A stretch of DNA of 64,000 bases from Lactifluus volemus (Eukaryota > Basidiomycota > Agaricomycetes > Russulales > Russulaceae), in the NCBI GenBank assembly GCA_022376515.1, contig WTXI01000010.1, positions 1 through 64,000 of the forward strand. The letters run 5' to 3'. Both the position numbers and the translations under genes were made by a program. The notes below the pieces were generated by a model, which worked only from the letters and a program-made list of their open reading frames with translations, made no database searches and was not told the origin of the DNA. Shown in pieces: positions 1-9,085 of the stretch (position 1 is the first letter of the stretch; every line of letters starts with the position of its first letter).

Positions 1-1
1 T

Positions 2-106
2 CTTTTGGATGGTACTGCAGAGGAAATCAAGAAGAAGCGCAAGCAGATGGAAGTCCTAGACACTTGCGTCGCCGGCCCGTCCCAGTTACGACGTAAAACT
101 GACTAA
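2..106 (+). CDS. C-terminal end of a plus-strand LTR retroelement polyprotein (partial)
   Basis: This is an open frame of 34 codons ending in TAA, entering from the left edge. It is basic and Lys-rich in the middle. No domain is visible. It is called part of a retroelement only because a purine-rich tract and an LTR in the same orientation follow directly, the normal order at a polyprotein 3' end. Its sequence does not match the family A/B/C polyproteins elsewhere in the window. Confidence 0.45.
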   Translation, partial: LLDGTAEEIKKKRKQMEVLDTCVAGPSQLRRKTD

Positions 107-130
107 GGTGGCAGGTGGGACTGCCTTCTA

Positions 131-139
131 GAGAGGGGG
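131..139 (+). other. Polypurine tract
   Basis: The purine run GAGAGGGGG ends 3 bases before the LTR that begins TGTTACGG. This is the usual site of plus-strand DNA priming in LTR elements and fixes the LTR at 143 as the 3' LTR of a plus-strand element. Confidence 0.6.
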
Positions 140-142
140 TAT

Positions 143-659
143 TGTTACGGAATGCAGGACACGTTGGACCCTATGCTTCCCGTAACCCGCTTACTCATTC
201 TGATGACGTCCCGTCCACATTGTCTCTATTGTGCTGACTGTTCTATTGTTCTGAGCGTGCTATTGTCTGTTCCCGTTAGTCCAGTGTTATTGTTCCGAGT
301 CTCTATTGTTCTCGTGTTCTATTGTCTTGACTCCTTGCTTATTGTCCACCCTAGTTTGGTAGAACAATTAGCGTACATTGTATAAGTAGGCCTCAGCTGG
401 TAGCTTGTACCCCAGCTTCGGCTTTAACCTGAATTGACTTGTTTCCCTCTCCTGAAACACAGAGCTCCTCCTCTCCTCTTCCCCCCTCTTTCTCTTCCCC
501 TCTTATACGCCCTAATAAGGCTACTGAAGCTTGGTGGTTGTGCTACAACACCACAGGGCTCTGCGCGTCGTTACCTTGGGTAACCCTGAGCCTAGGTCTT
601 AGGAGAGACCAGAACCACTCGAACCCTAGTTGGGACCCGGCCCTAGTCGAGCCGTAACA
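143..659 (+). mobile_element. 3' LTR of a plus-strand LTR retrotransposon, inserted in element A
   Basis: The 517-bp LTR begins TGTTACGG and ends CCGTAACA, a perfect 8-bp terminal inverted repeat. The base after it (660) resumes the pol gene of element A in the opposite orientation, at a point that is continuous in elements B and C. The expected 5-bp duplication on this side is GGAAG (660-664); the other end of the element is outside the window, so this cannot be confirmed. The family differs from the A/B/C LTR. Confidence 0.8.
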
Positions 660-1230
660 GGAAGCCGTGCGTCGTTCAGTGTCCGCAATAGCCCATTCTT
701 GGGATTTTCCAGCAGGTTCCAAAGCTCGCGCGAGTAAAACTCGAGCTTTTTCTTTGAGAGCAACTGCTGCGTGGTAATATTGGGACTCGAGGCAAATCTT
801 CGGGTTTTCATCGTCTAAGGTTCGGTCTTTCCAATTGAGTCGTGGGTTAAACGTTTCTAGCCATGGATACCCAAGGATGACGCGATCCATGCCTAGATCC
901 GTGATGAAGAAGTTTTGTAATTCTTCTAGTTTTCCCATACGGATACGTAAGGTGGAAAACTTTGTGACTCGTCCTAGTTTGTTTTCCGTTCCGTCGACAT
1001 TAAAGATCTGGATTGGTTTATCTAGATCTTTTGTTCCTAGTTGCCATCTTTCTGCCGTTCGATGATCGATGAAATTACTGGTAGCGCCACTATCAACTAG
1101 CGCTTTGTCTTCCTTCGTTCCGCCGTTATAGCTTGAATAAATAATGGGGACTTCCATTGATGAAATGGCATTTAAATACAAGCTATTCGGTACTAAGGCT
1201 CGGATCCAGGCGGGGAGATCAGAGCCCTTT
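660..1230 (-). pseudogene. Element A pol fragment: aspartic protease region, truncated
   Basis: This is the amino end of a Ty3/gypsy polyprotein, nearly identical to the same region in elements B (about 54280-54850) and C (about 60640-61200). The retropepsin active site DSGATSNFIDHRTAERW is visible near 1090, followed by the retropepsin-like strand containing GYPWLE. The frame is cut at 659/660 by the LTR of another element, so reverse transcriptase, RNase H and integrase of this copy would lie left of the window. The frame overlaps the end of gag in the -1 register (see the slippery site). It acts, in an intact element, to cleave Gag-Pol inside the virus-like particle. Confidence 0.85.
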
Positions 1231-1237
1231 AAAAAGA
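1229..1237 (-). promoter_or_regulatory. Gag-pol junction: candidate -1 frameshift site TCTTTTTAA
   Basis: Gag stops at TAA within TCT TTT TAA, and the pol frame is open in the -1 register across the same bases. A peptidyl-tRNA on TTT next to the stop can re-pair perfectly with TTT one base back. The same nonamer occurs at the gag-pol junction of elements B (54848) and C (61208). The mechanism is inferred and no stimulatory structure was checked. Confidence 0.5.
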
Positions 1238-3033
1238 CGGATCTTGGGAAAGGGCTTCGGCAAGTTTGCCGCGTTCTTCATCGGTCATAGCTTTGAGGGC
1301 TTTAGCAACTTCCACGTTTGAAAGTTCTTTAGAAGAAGTGGGAGAGGAGTTCGTTGTTACTTCGGATGTTTCAGTAACACGAGCACGCGTGGTGCCGGCG
1401 GCGTTGGCGTTTCGCTTCTTTTTAACAGGGCATTCTCGAGAGAGATGTCCTTGTTCTTTGCAATAGAAGCAACGTCCTTCGCGTATGAGGCGTTCGCGGT
1501 CAGGGTCAGGGGTACGATTGTTTTGGGTAGTAGTGACGTCTACATCCATAGCATCTGGGTCACGTTGTGGGCGTGGGGCTGGACGCGGTGGTTGTTGAGG
1601 ACGACGTTGTTGTTGTTGTTGTCCTCGCGCATTACCGAGTAATTGAGTAATGCGTCCTAGTGACCCACCACCGTGCATTTCTTTGAACAATTTTTGTTCC
1701 GTCCATGCGGCTGCGTGTTTACGTGCCGCCTCTTGCCATTCTGCAAGGGTGTCTGGTTTCGGCCATTCACGGTTCATGATGGTCATGTGAAGAGCTTCTT
1801 TAAGACCGGCGCGATACTGAATAATAGTCCCTTGAGCGTCGGCTTCAAAACCTGCTTCTTCAAGGAGGTCGTTGAACGAAGTGGTGTAGTCATCCAGATC
1901 ATCTCCGACCATCCGAAGTTTCGCAAATTTTGTAAGGGCATCTTCTTTTGCGGCAGCGTCTCGGAAATCATCAAGGAACCTTTGTTTGAAACCAACCCAA
2001 AGGTCTAGGTCGTTGGGGTCCCCTCCACGGTCTAGGTATCCTCCTAATGAGTTAAGACGTGCTTGGGCCCAGCCTTCGCAACGTGGTCCAGACATAAACG
2101 TGGTGAACATGAGGATCCGGTTTGCAGGGTTCGACATTCCGGGGTTTCCTTGGTTTAATCTTCGGTAATTTTCGAAGATCTCCATGAATCGTTTCGATCG
2201 TGATCTATTTCCATCGAAGGGTTTTGGGGGAATCCCCATCAACCCTCCTCCAGCAGCGGGGATTTGAGCAAAGCCTTGGCCTTGTTGAAGGGGAGCTGCT
2301 GCTGCTCCACCTCCTCCACCGCCACCTCCGCCACCTCCTCCTCCTCCAGGGCTACCGGGTGCTCCTCCTCCTCCTCCGCTGCCTCCAGGAGTACCGCCTC
2401 CTCCTCCACCGCCGCTGAAGATTGCTCCACTACCACTTGCCGTAGTGGAGGTTTTCTTGCTTTTCCCTTTAGGTTGGGAAAAGAGGGCCGAGGCGGTGGG
2501 CGTTACTGTAGCGGTTGCTGAGGCAATTTGGAAAGGGGGTAGTAGGGCGTAACCTGCAACTCCTTGTGCAGCTGCATGGAAAGCTCGTGCTGCGAGGGAT
2601 TGGATAGGTGAGGTGCTTGTAGAAGCAGGAGCTTTGGATTTGAATATAGTATTCAAGCGAGGAGTTCTTTAGGGGTAAGCGGGGCATTTGGGTCGGGTAC
2701 TGGTTCAGGTATCGGTGGCTTAGCAAATATTTTTTTCATTTGTTCAAGCTGTTCGTCAGTAGGACTCTCGGGTAAGAGGTCCAACGCTTGGTTGTAGTTT
2801 GGTTCTTCGCCACTTCCAGAGTTCGAGGGTGTCGCTGGTTGTTTCACTTGTTCAATTGCTTGTTCAAGTGAGATCATAGGAGTATGGGAGTGGGCGCGAA
2901 GTCTAGTCCCAGCGGCCTGCGCAAGGGCTTCGTCATCGTCGTCATCGCCTTGTGTAGGGCGATCTTGTTCAGGAGATTCTTCGGCTAACGCGGTGAATCT
3001 ACCATATGGACTGCCTTTAGAGCTGTCTGACAT
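1229..3033 (-). pseudogene. Element A gag (nucleocapsid polyprotein), one frameshift
   Basis: Gag of the chromovirus family, starting MSDSSKGSPYGRF at 3033. It has an acidic, Pro-rich amino region, a Gly-rich run encoded by GGC/GGA repeats (about 2280-2420), a capsid-like helical region (retrotransposon gag domain, including FKQRFLDDFRDAA and DDLDDYTTSFNDLLEEAG), a basic Gln/Arg/Pro linker, and one CCHC zinc knuckle, CFYCKEQGHLSREC, near 1440-1490. Compared with element C gag (61208-63010) one base is missing near 2655, splitting the frame at LTPKELLA. Either this copy is dead or the base is an assembly error. It ends SQDPSF at a TAA that overlaps the pol frame. Confidence 0.85.
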
Positions 3034-3068
3034 GGTTCGTTCGTTTCGTTCACAAATGTGAGAGTAAG

Positions 3069-3081
3069 AAGTCTCAGTTTG
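3069..3081 (-). other. Primer-binding site of element A, self-complementary to the LTR
   Basis: Directly inside the 5' LTR the sense strand reads CAAACTGAGACTT. It matches no tRNA 3' end (no leading TGG) that I can recognise. Instead it is complementary to the sense sequence AAGTCTCAGTTT at 3361-3372 inside the same LTR, close to the expected transcription start. This fits Tf1-type self-priming. Confidence 0.65.
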
Positions 3082-3688
3082 TGTTAAGGTTCCAAGTAGG
3101 ACCTTTGTACGAAGTGTACGATCGTTCGTGAAGTCAAGAGCGAGACTTGCAAGACGTGCAAGTCAAGATCAAAGGTTCGATAAAGACGAGACTTAGTAAA
3201 CGACTAAGTCAAGAGCGTTTCAGAGGTCAAGGGCTTTGGGCTTAGGGATAAGACCAAAGTGTCAAGAAGTCGAAGAGCGTGATGTCAAGAGGTTTCTCTC
3301 AGGTCTGATGCTTCTAGGCAAGCAAGATTCTAATAGATAGAAGACTTGGATTGCGAAACAAAACTGAGACTTAAGGTCTCTAGGGCAGAAAGTACAGGGT
3401 TTATATAGAGAAGAACCGAGGCTATGTACACAGCCGTAGGGGCTGTGACCTTCGTACAGCTTTCAGGGTTTGAAACATGTTTCAGGAATCAGCGAGTCAT
3501 CCTGTACATGTGGCTGTTGCTTGAGGCTGTACGGTGCTGTGTAAGGCTTGTACGTGAGAAAAATAAGTAAGCGATCTGAAACAAGGTGATCGGCAGTCCA
3601 TTCGCATAAGCAAGGGAGTCAGCAGAAATGAGTCATCAGTCCGAAAAATGTATAGTATGAGTCAGCAAACACGTGTCAGTCCATAACA
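3082..3688 (-). mobile_element. 5' LTR of element A (chromovirus family A/B/C)
   Basis: The 607-bp LTR reads TGTTAAGG at its left and CCATAACA at its right edge on the plus strand. It is homologous over its whole length to LTRs at 49161, 55068 and 63058. Gag starts 49 bp to its left on the minus strand, so it is the 5' LTR. Its right edge abuts hAT transposase coding sequence, so element A is inserted in the hAT element. Confidence 0.9.
3361..3408 (-). promoter_or_regulatory. LTR promoter: TATA box and predicted 5' end of transcript
   Basis: On the sense (minus) strand a TATATAAA box lies at about 3401-3408, and about 35 nt downstream is AAGTCTCAGTTTTG (3372 downward). RNA polymerase II usually starts 25 to 35 nt after TATA, so the transcript probably begins at or just before this self-priming sequence. 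The arrangement is preserved in the LTRs at 49161, 55068 and 63058. Confidence 0.55.
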
Positions 3689-6600
3689 TTGGGAGCGCAC
3701 GCAGAACGAGGGGCTTTGTGAATGATGTAGTCAGCATACGAGGACTTGTACTGCTCTCTGACAATATGTTTTGCGATGTCTATCCATTCTTGTTCCCAAC
3801 CGAGTTTCACGAAGTACCTCAGTTTGTACTTGGGATGGAGGACTAGTAAAGTGTATTAATATCTACAGCGTCGCGGATGTGAATGAAATAGATGACGAAC
3901 CCATAGCGATGCGATAGACCTCAGATTCATCAGTCAGCGAATAGTATTTGTTGAGCAGCCCCTTGCCCATCACCAGCGCAGCTCGAAGCGCTGGAGAGTT
4001 GTCTTTCTTTTTCAAGGCCTTGGTGAGTTCGTCGTGCATCTTGTCAATGGCTGGAATGACAGATGCGAGGCATGGGGTATCTGTTGAAAACTGTAATGTA
4101 ACCGTCTTAAGAATCTACCACACAATATATCGTGAGTCGAAGGATGTTAAAGATGTCATCACGCGTACCTTGAGTGTTAGGGACTAGCTGTTCCTAGTTC
4201 CTAAGATAGGATCAAGTGTTTCAAGAGGGACCAACAGAGACGCGAGTCTAGGTTGGGTCTAGCTAAGTTATAGCACTTAGAGGGCTTCAAGAGAGAGAGG
4301 GATCACAAGGGGTTTTGTGAGGAGGTTCAAGAGGCTAGTATTGGAGAGAAGTCCAAGCTGGAGAGCAAGGACACAAGTCGAGGAGTCTTATATACTGTAC
4401 AGGGCAAAGGGCGAGTGACATCAGTAATGATGTCATGAGCCTGGGTCTAACTACGACGTCATCGAAGTTCTAGGCTAATGATGTCATAGGAGTCACTGTG
4501 AGTCATGAACATGCTGTTCCGTGTCGTACAAGGTGAGGCTCTGTCCGTAAGCGAGAATGTAGACGGAAATGAAAAACATGAAGGCGACAGGGAGGCAGAG
4601 GTCCAGATGAATCCGTAACATTGAGAACATCCCGAAGTTACTTGACGAGCTCCCACTCCGACTCCGTAATCATGCAGTATCTGAGTTTCAGAGAGTGACT
4701 GTCTGTCATCTGATTTATGGGATCCTGATAGGATTTCGCAAACTTCAGCATGTCATAGGTCGAATTCCAGCGCGTTGCGACGTCGCGAGGCATGATACGG
4801 TCAACCAGAGCCTTCTTCGGGTCGTCAGCGTCCGTCGCAAGCTGTTTGATGGTCTTTCTCCACTCGGGCAAAAGGATAGTGGGCGAGTTTTTGACAGCGT
4901 TGGCAAAATTTCAGAGCTGGTATGCCGAAAAGGGGTGAGTGAGCGTGTTTGAGTTTGTGAGTAGGCTTACCTTATACAAGGCGTGGCGAAGTGGCTCAGT
5001 CACTTTCGCCTTGTCTTTTACTTTCTCCCTCGTCGCCTGCTCCACCTCTGCCAAGTTCATACCCTTTTCGTCGTTGTCATCTAGCTTATCTTCCTCTCCT
5101 TGGTCTACTTCTGAAAGCTCTTCTACTGTGCCTGCGCCGTCTTCATCGTCATCATCTGAGTCCTTTGTTGATTGGACCTCTTCTTCGGCTCTGATCTCGT
5201 CCTCACTGGCCTCCTCATCGCGCCCTTTTGAAACATCAAACTGGCGCAAAATAGCCCTGGCTGCCAAGTTTACGATGTGTGCAAGGCATCGGGTACAGTT
5301 CGCAGCGCCAGGAAAGTGGTTGAGATCTTTTGCAAGATTATTGATCATCTGATCGTTGGCAGAGGCATTGTCACAGGTGATTCCCAGGATCTAATAAGAT
5401 AAGTTAGCAAATCTTCCAGTTGCAGAGACATTTTAATCAAGAACTTTGTCAGAGATCTCGTAGTCTTCGAGAATCTTCATGAACGCCGCCGCGAGATTGG
5501 CCCCAGTGTGTGACACTGCCAACTCGACGACATCCAGGAGCAAACATATAGGCTGGCCCTTGTTTTCGAAATGGACAGTCACAGCCACAAATGACTTGTG
5601 GTTCGGGGATGTCCAGGCGTCCGTGGCGAAATTCAAGCGACCGTCATATTCCTGCCAGTCAGGTAAGTTTAATTTGTGCTATTTTGGATCCAATGGTGAA
5701 CTAACTCGTAACAGTTTTATGATACGGTGTTTGACTCTCTGGAAGACTGTTTCAACATCACGCCTAACTGTCCGCGATGACGGGATTCGATAATGCGGAC
5801 GCCCCGTTTTCATGAGGCTGTGGAATGCAGGGTTGTCGACAATACTTGTGGGCCGCATGCTCTCAGCAACCCAACGGATGCACTCAACACTGCGATGGGG
5901 TTAGAGCGTCAAATACATGAACGCGTTGACATACCGCGCTTCTTTGTATGTGTGCTGGCGTATCCTGTAAGCTATTTTCCCCTTCCCTTGCCGCTGAAAA
6001 CTTGCAGTGATTGACCCATCCATCATTTTAGCTTTGGCAAGGCCTTGTCGAACGCTCGCAATATCCTTCGCTTCATCGGCCTGTTCAACGAGGTCTGCGC
6101 CCCAGCACATCTTCACGTGCTTTCGAAGATTACCAGTTGATCTTGCGTCACTCGTGTCAAGAAACCGACGGACGTTGCGCGGTTTGGCCCCTTTGCCTTT
6201 GCAATGGGGGGCGCCGCATATGAATTCGTGGCAACGCCGGCCATTAACGACCTGCATGGATGGGAGCGGCTGGAAAAAGGCATAGATGGCTGAAGTCCAG
6301 TCTTTCGACAATCGATCTGCGGGAAATTTGGTAAGTCACAGATCACTTTGAATCATTCTGGGACTGACCTAGTTCGGCTTTGGCATATCCAGAGCTCTCA
6401 AGGATTTCAATATCGCTATCGGAAAGTGTGTCAGTACCCGTCTTACTCTTATGCTGACGGTCTCTGGATTTCTGCTGACGGTGTCTGGATCTAGGTATTT
6501 TGTCACGAGCTTCCTCTTCATCAGCAGACTCAAGGGTGTCATCGACTTTAGATGTGGTCCACATCCACGCTTTCTTTTTGTTCTTTTTGCATCTCCAACT

Positions 6601-6879
6601 GGATTTCTCCCTGCGTGGCTCAGCACCAGTGGGATCCCCGTCGTCGTCAGAGGGCTCCGAGTCCGAGATCGACGGTGGCGTTTTTTTCGGAGGCGGACGA
6701 ACGGCCTCATTCTCAACACCCGCTCGGACTGTCAAGGTGGGTTTGACAGTCTCTTTTAATCTTTTGACGGTTGCTTCTTTGTCTGCAGAGATATTATCTT
6801 CATTGGTGATATATGAGGTAAGCTTGTGTTTGCGGGGCTCGCAGGTGATGAGCGACGGGTCAACTTCGTCGCGGGGCAT
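3689..6879 (-). pseudogene. hAT-family transposase, broken and truncated
   Basis: The exons read from 6879 downward. Exon 1 encodes an acidic, basic-patched leader; an intron at 6317-6368 follows. Exon 2 begins LDRLSKDWTSAIYAFF and carries a BED-type zinc finger (NGRRCHEFICGAPHCKGKG, then NLRKHVKMCW). Later exons carry the catalytic core, including NFATDAWTSPNHKSF (5636 region), ILGITCDNASANDQM (across the intron near 5390) and DVATRWNSTYDML near 4790. These segments are typical of hAT transposases, which cut and paste DNA with an RNase H-like fold. Three breaks are seen: an in-frame TAA at 4638-4640, a solo LTR at 4175-4620, and element A at 3688, which removes the hATC dimerisation region from view. 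The gene is therefore non-functional here. Confidence 0.85.
4175..4620. mobile_element. Solo LTR in the hAT transposase, TSD TTGAG
   Basis: A 446-bp LTR begins TGTTAGGG and ends ATCCGTAACA. It is flanked by the 5-bp direct repeat TTGAG at 4170-4174 and 4621-4625. There is no internal coding sequence, so it is the product of LTR-LTR recombination. Removing it and one TTGAG restores the hAT exon up to a GT splice donor (CTCAAG/GTACGC). It belongs to none of the other LTR families in the window. Confidence 0.85.
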
Positions 6880-7957
6880 GGGGGGGAGGCACCAGGTTGA
6901 GGGGGAGTACGAATGGGGGGATCCTTTCGGTGCGTTTTCTATCTAATATTTTTTTTTTCAGTCACCGAACACGGCGAACAGTTTATTGAAGTCCGCGACT
7001 CTGTCCGCCCGCTCCTTTTCTGCGTTGCTTCGCATATAGGGCTTTCCCTGTCCATGTCTTCAGGTACTTCTGTTTCTTTCAAGCTTTTTTGTGCTGACAA
7101 CCTACCCCCTTTAGGTTGAACACAGGACTATATGGACAGCTGCAACTTATCGTAATGTACGGCAATTTGTACCCCCTGGGGCATTCACCCGCCGCTTCCG
7201 TGAGTCCATGACATTGACCTCACAACTTTCGTTCCCGCTCACCGCATGTGTCAGGCAAAGCTGGAAGAGGCTCAAGATGCGCGCCGCACCAGGAGGATCA
7301 AAGCCATCGAAGCGTTCGAGCCCCGCATCAATGCAGCGCCGACCTGGACGTCGAGGGATCTGCGTCTATGCAGCGCCGACATGGATGTCTTGGAGTCATC
7401 GACTCATCGAATGTCAAAATAATTGAAGCAATCGAGCCCCTGCATCTTTGCAGCACTAACAAGGACCTCGCAGAGTTGTTGAAATTGCTCATGCTTGTTA
7501 ACTTAATTATCTGCCGGGTGGATGTGGAAGGTGAAGTGGACAGAAGCTTTATATGTTATTCATGTCAACTGTTTGTGGAGAGGAGTTGCCCATGGGCATG
7601 GATAACCAACTATTCATTGTTAACGGTATTAAGCATAGAAAGGCGCCAGTTGAGTACAAATCTCCTCAGGCAGAGTCAGGCCAGCGGCCGCCAGCCTTTG
7701 TTGCACCTTTAAGCGCTGCGTACTAGACCAGTAATACTGCGGCATTACTACTAGCCACTTGAGAGTCATGACATGCAGTCAATTGGCTGGCACCAAGACT
7801 TGCGAGCACACATCAGATACCGCGGCAGTGGGTATGGGTCCCGTGGGTCTAGGGTATGGATTTGGCACGGGCCGGCAAAATTGATACCCAAGACCCCGGC
7901 CCATGGATACCCCACCCGCAAACCCGGTGGGTGTACCCAAACCCGTGTCCATCACTA
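6880..7957. mobile_element. 5' flank and terminal inverted repeat of the hAT element
   Basis: No convincing gene is seen in this stretch. Its last 170 bases contain complementary GC-rich blocks (GGGTATGGGTCCCGTGGG near 7811 against GGTGGGTGTACCCAAACCC near 7926). The outer end, read inwards from 7957, is TAGTGATGGACACGGGT, a hAT-like terminal sequence. Between 7306 and 7460 a degenerate duplicated unit carries ATCGAAGC and GAGCCCC blocks. The other hAT end is left of the window, so the 8-bp duplication cannot be tested. Confidence 0.5.
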
Positions 7958-7982
7958 GTCATTCGTGATTTGTATTTTTCAG

Positions 7983-8448
7983 GAGGATCCAATGCTTTTG
8001 CCACCCGTCACTTGTCTCGCTTCGCTCGCTTCGAGGAGTATGATGGAAGGGTTCGTATTGAAGTTCCAACTGCAATGGTTGCTCTGGTATCAACGGCTGT
8101 GAGTTCCTTGTCTATGGGATATTCAATAGTTCTAATATTTTCAGTTTTATGCCGCATTGAGTGAGTGGCGCAGCGGGAAGTCAAAGCACATTGACTTCTC
8201 GGCCAACACGTACCATGAGGTCTACATCAATCATCTTGGCACAATGGCCAGCATAGCAAATGCCCGTAATGGCCGAAGCTTTCATGCCATGATGGCAGAT
8301 ATTTACGAGCGTGCAAGGTAAACACACAATTTAACTTGATCACTTATCACACTGGCAGCTGACACACATGTTCAACAGCTGCTCTGAAATGACCTCGGAG
8401 CCAGCGGTCAATATCGCAATGATCAATATCGAGGAAATGGAAGATTGA
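7983..8448 (+). pseudogene. DUF6532-like protein, three C-terminal exons only
   Basis: The three exons are 7983-8098, 8145-8317 and 8379-8448, with clean GT-AG introns and matching phases. They encode a continuous end of a protein: RFEEYDGRVRIEVP, VALVSTA, FYAALSEWRSGKSK, FSANTYHEVYINHL, MASIANARNGRSFHAMMADI, then a short acidic tail ending EEMED. This resembles the C-terminus of DUF6532 proteins, a basidiomycete-expanded family of unknown function, recognised from memory. The splice acceptor at 7981-7982 lies 24 bp from the hAT terminus, so the transposon probably landed in the preceding intron and separated these exons from the rest. Expression is unlikely. Confidence 0.55.
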
Positions 8449-8945
8449 AGGTCAGAACTACACAAATTGCGAGTGTAGTCAGTTTTAGCAACTGTGACCA
8501 TCGAGCGTTGACTAGCACTATCTCAGATATACCCAAATATCGCTCCACTCTTTTCGGATCTTACTTTTATCTAATATCTATCTATATCAGGAATAGATTA
8601 GATCATCGGACATATCAGCATATTAGCTGTTCTTAGCGTTGTTTAGCACTCGTTTTCAATATTTTAGACACTTTTAATAAACAAACTATGGTGATAATTT
8701 GGTGATAATTTGGTGATAATTTGGTGATAATTTGAAACTATTTTAGTGATAATTTAGAAGCTCTTTAGAGGCCTCTAACGGTGAACTAACAGGGTCTAAT
8801 TAGAGCTAATTAGAAGGGGGGTTAGTTAAAGTTGATAATGGGCGCTTACCTGCTAATTAGAGCTAATTAGCCCGTTTTAGCACTTGAGGTTTTTCCTGAT
8901 GTCATTCAATCCCATCCGCATTACCAGTGCCTTTCTGATTTTCCA
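8449..8945. other. AT-rich intergenic stretch
   Basis: No gene is visible. The stretch holds the GGTGATAATTT tandem repeat and several TAATTAGAGCTAATTAG blocks (about 8797-8870). Confidence 0.6.
8690..8733. repeat. Short tandem repeat, 11-bp unit x4
   Basis: Four consecutive copies of GGTGATAATTT are followed by a degenerate copy (AGTGATAATTT). It lies outside the LINE, about 230 bp upstream of its 5' end. Confidence 0.8.
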
Positions 8946-8959
8946 AGCGCAGCTACATG
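8946..8959. repeat. Left target-site duplication of the LINE
   Basis: AGCGCAGCTACATG is repeated exactly at 16364-16377, directly after the poly(A) tract. This fixes both ends of the LINE insertion. Confidence 0.9.
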
Positions 8960-9085
8960 CATCCCTCCTTGACCTCTTACCACCACCATCTCTTCAGAAC
9001 CCGCCTGGTATCCTCGCGACCTGAATAGCTGGTACGTTCTCTAGTCACTGTTTTCAATACTCACGGCCGTCTCCCCTTCAATTCT

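Noticed and set aside
2200..2521. Leu-, Ser- or Glu-rich open frames in the gag Gly-rich segment, also at 62161-62512
   Set aside because: They are alternative readings of the CTCCTC/GGAGGA repeat that encodes poly-Gly in gag.
3082..3688. tRNA-primed LTR element as the default model for family A/B/C
   Set aside because: The bases next to the LTR do not begin TGG and match no tRNA 3' end known to me. The 12-base match to the transcript start explains them better. A genome-wide tRNA comparison was not possible.
5992..6946. Plus-strand open frames across the hAT amino-terminal region
   Set aside because: They have no domain content; the minus strand encodes the BED finger and leader with consistent splice sites.
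7248..7712. A possible gene with the block LEEAQDARRTRRIKAIEAFE or the overlapping 154-codon frame
   Set aside because: The two readings compete, the DNA holds a degenerate internal duplication, and no family was recognised. It is left as unassigned hAT flank.
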